From assembly GCF_001643305.1 (NCBI RefSeq), contig NZ_LSGW01000095.1, forward strand, positions 1-64,000: a stretch of 64,000 nucleotides of DNA. The letters are read 5' to 3'. The notes under the pieces are model-generated. The model did not search any database. It saw only the letters and a program-made list of their open reading frames with translations, and was not told the origin of the DNA. This stretch comes from Aeromonas salmonicida subsp. salmonicida. Lineage in GTDB: Bacteria; Pseudomonadota; Gammaproteobacteria; Enterobacterales; Aeromonadaceae. This document shows positions 63,733 through 64,000 of the stretch, one piece after another (the first letter of the stretch is position 1; every line of letters begins with the position of its first letter). The position numbers were made by a program, and so were the translations under genes.

Positions 63733-64000
63733 AGGCGTTTTTTCGTTCACAGGCGCAGCGGCTCACCTTGCGACAGAGCTTGGGACGCACCCACATGGTG
63801 ACGTCCCTGACCGCTGTTTGTATGGCCGGTCTGCTGTTGACCGGTATCGCTTTGCTGGCCCTACGTATCTATGCGGACCACAACCTGGAGCTGGTGGCGC
63901 GCGCCATCAGTTACACCAGTGAAGCGGCCGTGGTATTCCATGACGAAGAGGCCGCCAAGGAGGCGCTGCAGGCCATTGTCACCCGCGAGGATGTGGCCCA
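63729..64000 (+). CDS. yfiN: YfiN/TpbB-type diguanylate cyclase, N-terminal part (runs off the window)
   Basis: Ninety codons are visible. A cytoplasmic start (MKAFFRSQAQRLTLRQSLG) is followed by a membrane helix (MVTSLTAVCMAGLLLTGIALLAL) and the start of a periplasmic PAS-like region with ISYTSEAAVVFHDEEAAKEAL, which is very like Pseudomonas YfiN. The HAMP and GGDEF domains are expected beyond base 64000. It is translationally coupled to yfiR through an ATGA overlap. Confidence 0.88.
   Translation, partial: MKAFFRSQAQRLTLRQSLGRTHMVTSLTAVCMAGLLLTGIALLALRIYADHNLELVARAISYTSEAAVVFHDEEAAKEALQAIVTREDVA

Overview
The window looks like a chromosomal segment of a gammaproteobacterium of the genus Aeromonas. 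It is GC-rich. Its gene order matches enterobacterial and Vibrio backbones (cspD-clpS-clpA-infA-aat, trxB-lrp-ftsK-lolA-rarA-serS, cvpA-purF, sapABCDF-pspF-pspABC-ycjXF-tyrR). It also carries phhAB beside tyrR and a type VI secretion (T6SS) cluster in Vibrio cholerae vas order. The genus is inferred from recognised protein families, not from a database search. The number of broken genes and IS remnants suggests a lineage undergoing gene decay, as in host-adapted Aeromonas such as A. salmonicida; that species suggestion is only an inference.

Layout. 1-1648: a poorly interpretable stretch, then two tandem tRNA-Asn genes with a strong promoter and a terminator. 1649-3385: the SulP transporter dauA. 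3661-5664: tRNA-Ser followed by a broken tyrosine integrase, a truncated IS5/IS903-type transposase and a frameshifted Sel1-repeat gene, which look like the worn end of a genomic island. 6337-28282: a T6SS cluster in the order tssB, tssC, tssE, tssF, tssG, fha, tssJ, tssK, tssL, clpV, vasH, vasI, vasJ, vasK, vasL, PAAR, vgrG. It encodes sheath, baseplate, membrane complex, ClpV recycling ATPase, sigma-54 activator and spike tip. As written it cannot make a complete machine: tssC is frameshifted, vasJ is fused to vasK, vasK is frameshifted near its C-terminus, vgrG is cut off by a decayed IS1, and no hcp is present here.

28605-36838: a tRNA-Pro/Arg/His operon, folD, cspD, the ClpS adaptor and ClpA unfoldase, infA, the two N-end rule transferases bpt and aat (which feed substrates to ClpS/ClpA), a glycine-zipper protein and a two-receiver GGDEF response regulator. 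36852-49085: trxB, an alanine dehydrogenase relic, lrp, ftsK, lolA, a degenerate duplication leading into rarA, serS, a PurR-controlled cvpA-purF unit and a miaE gene broken by a small deletion.

49242-64000: sapABCDF on the minus strand, a duplicated scrap of the pspF 3' end, pspF divergent from pspABC with an excellent sigma-54 promoter, ycjX-ycjF, the phenylalanine hydroxylase pair phhA-phhB with a TyrR-like box, tyrR, and the start of a yfiR-yfiN c-di-GMP signalling operon that runs off the window.

No wholly new system was found. The most informative observations are the pattern of T6SS inactivation (three of the lesions fit a single extra G), the vasJ-vasK fusion, two degenerate partial gene duplications (rarA 5' end, pspF 3' end), the miaE deletion that removes a probable iron ligand, and a tRNA-Asn copy with a T-stem mismatch.
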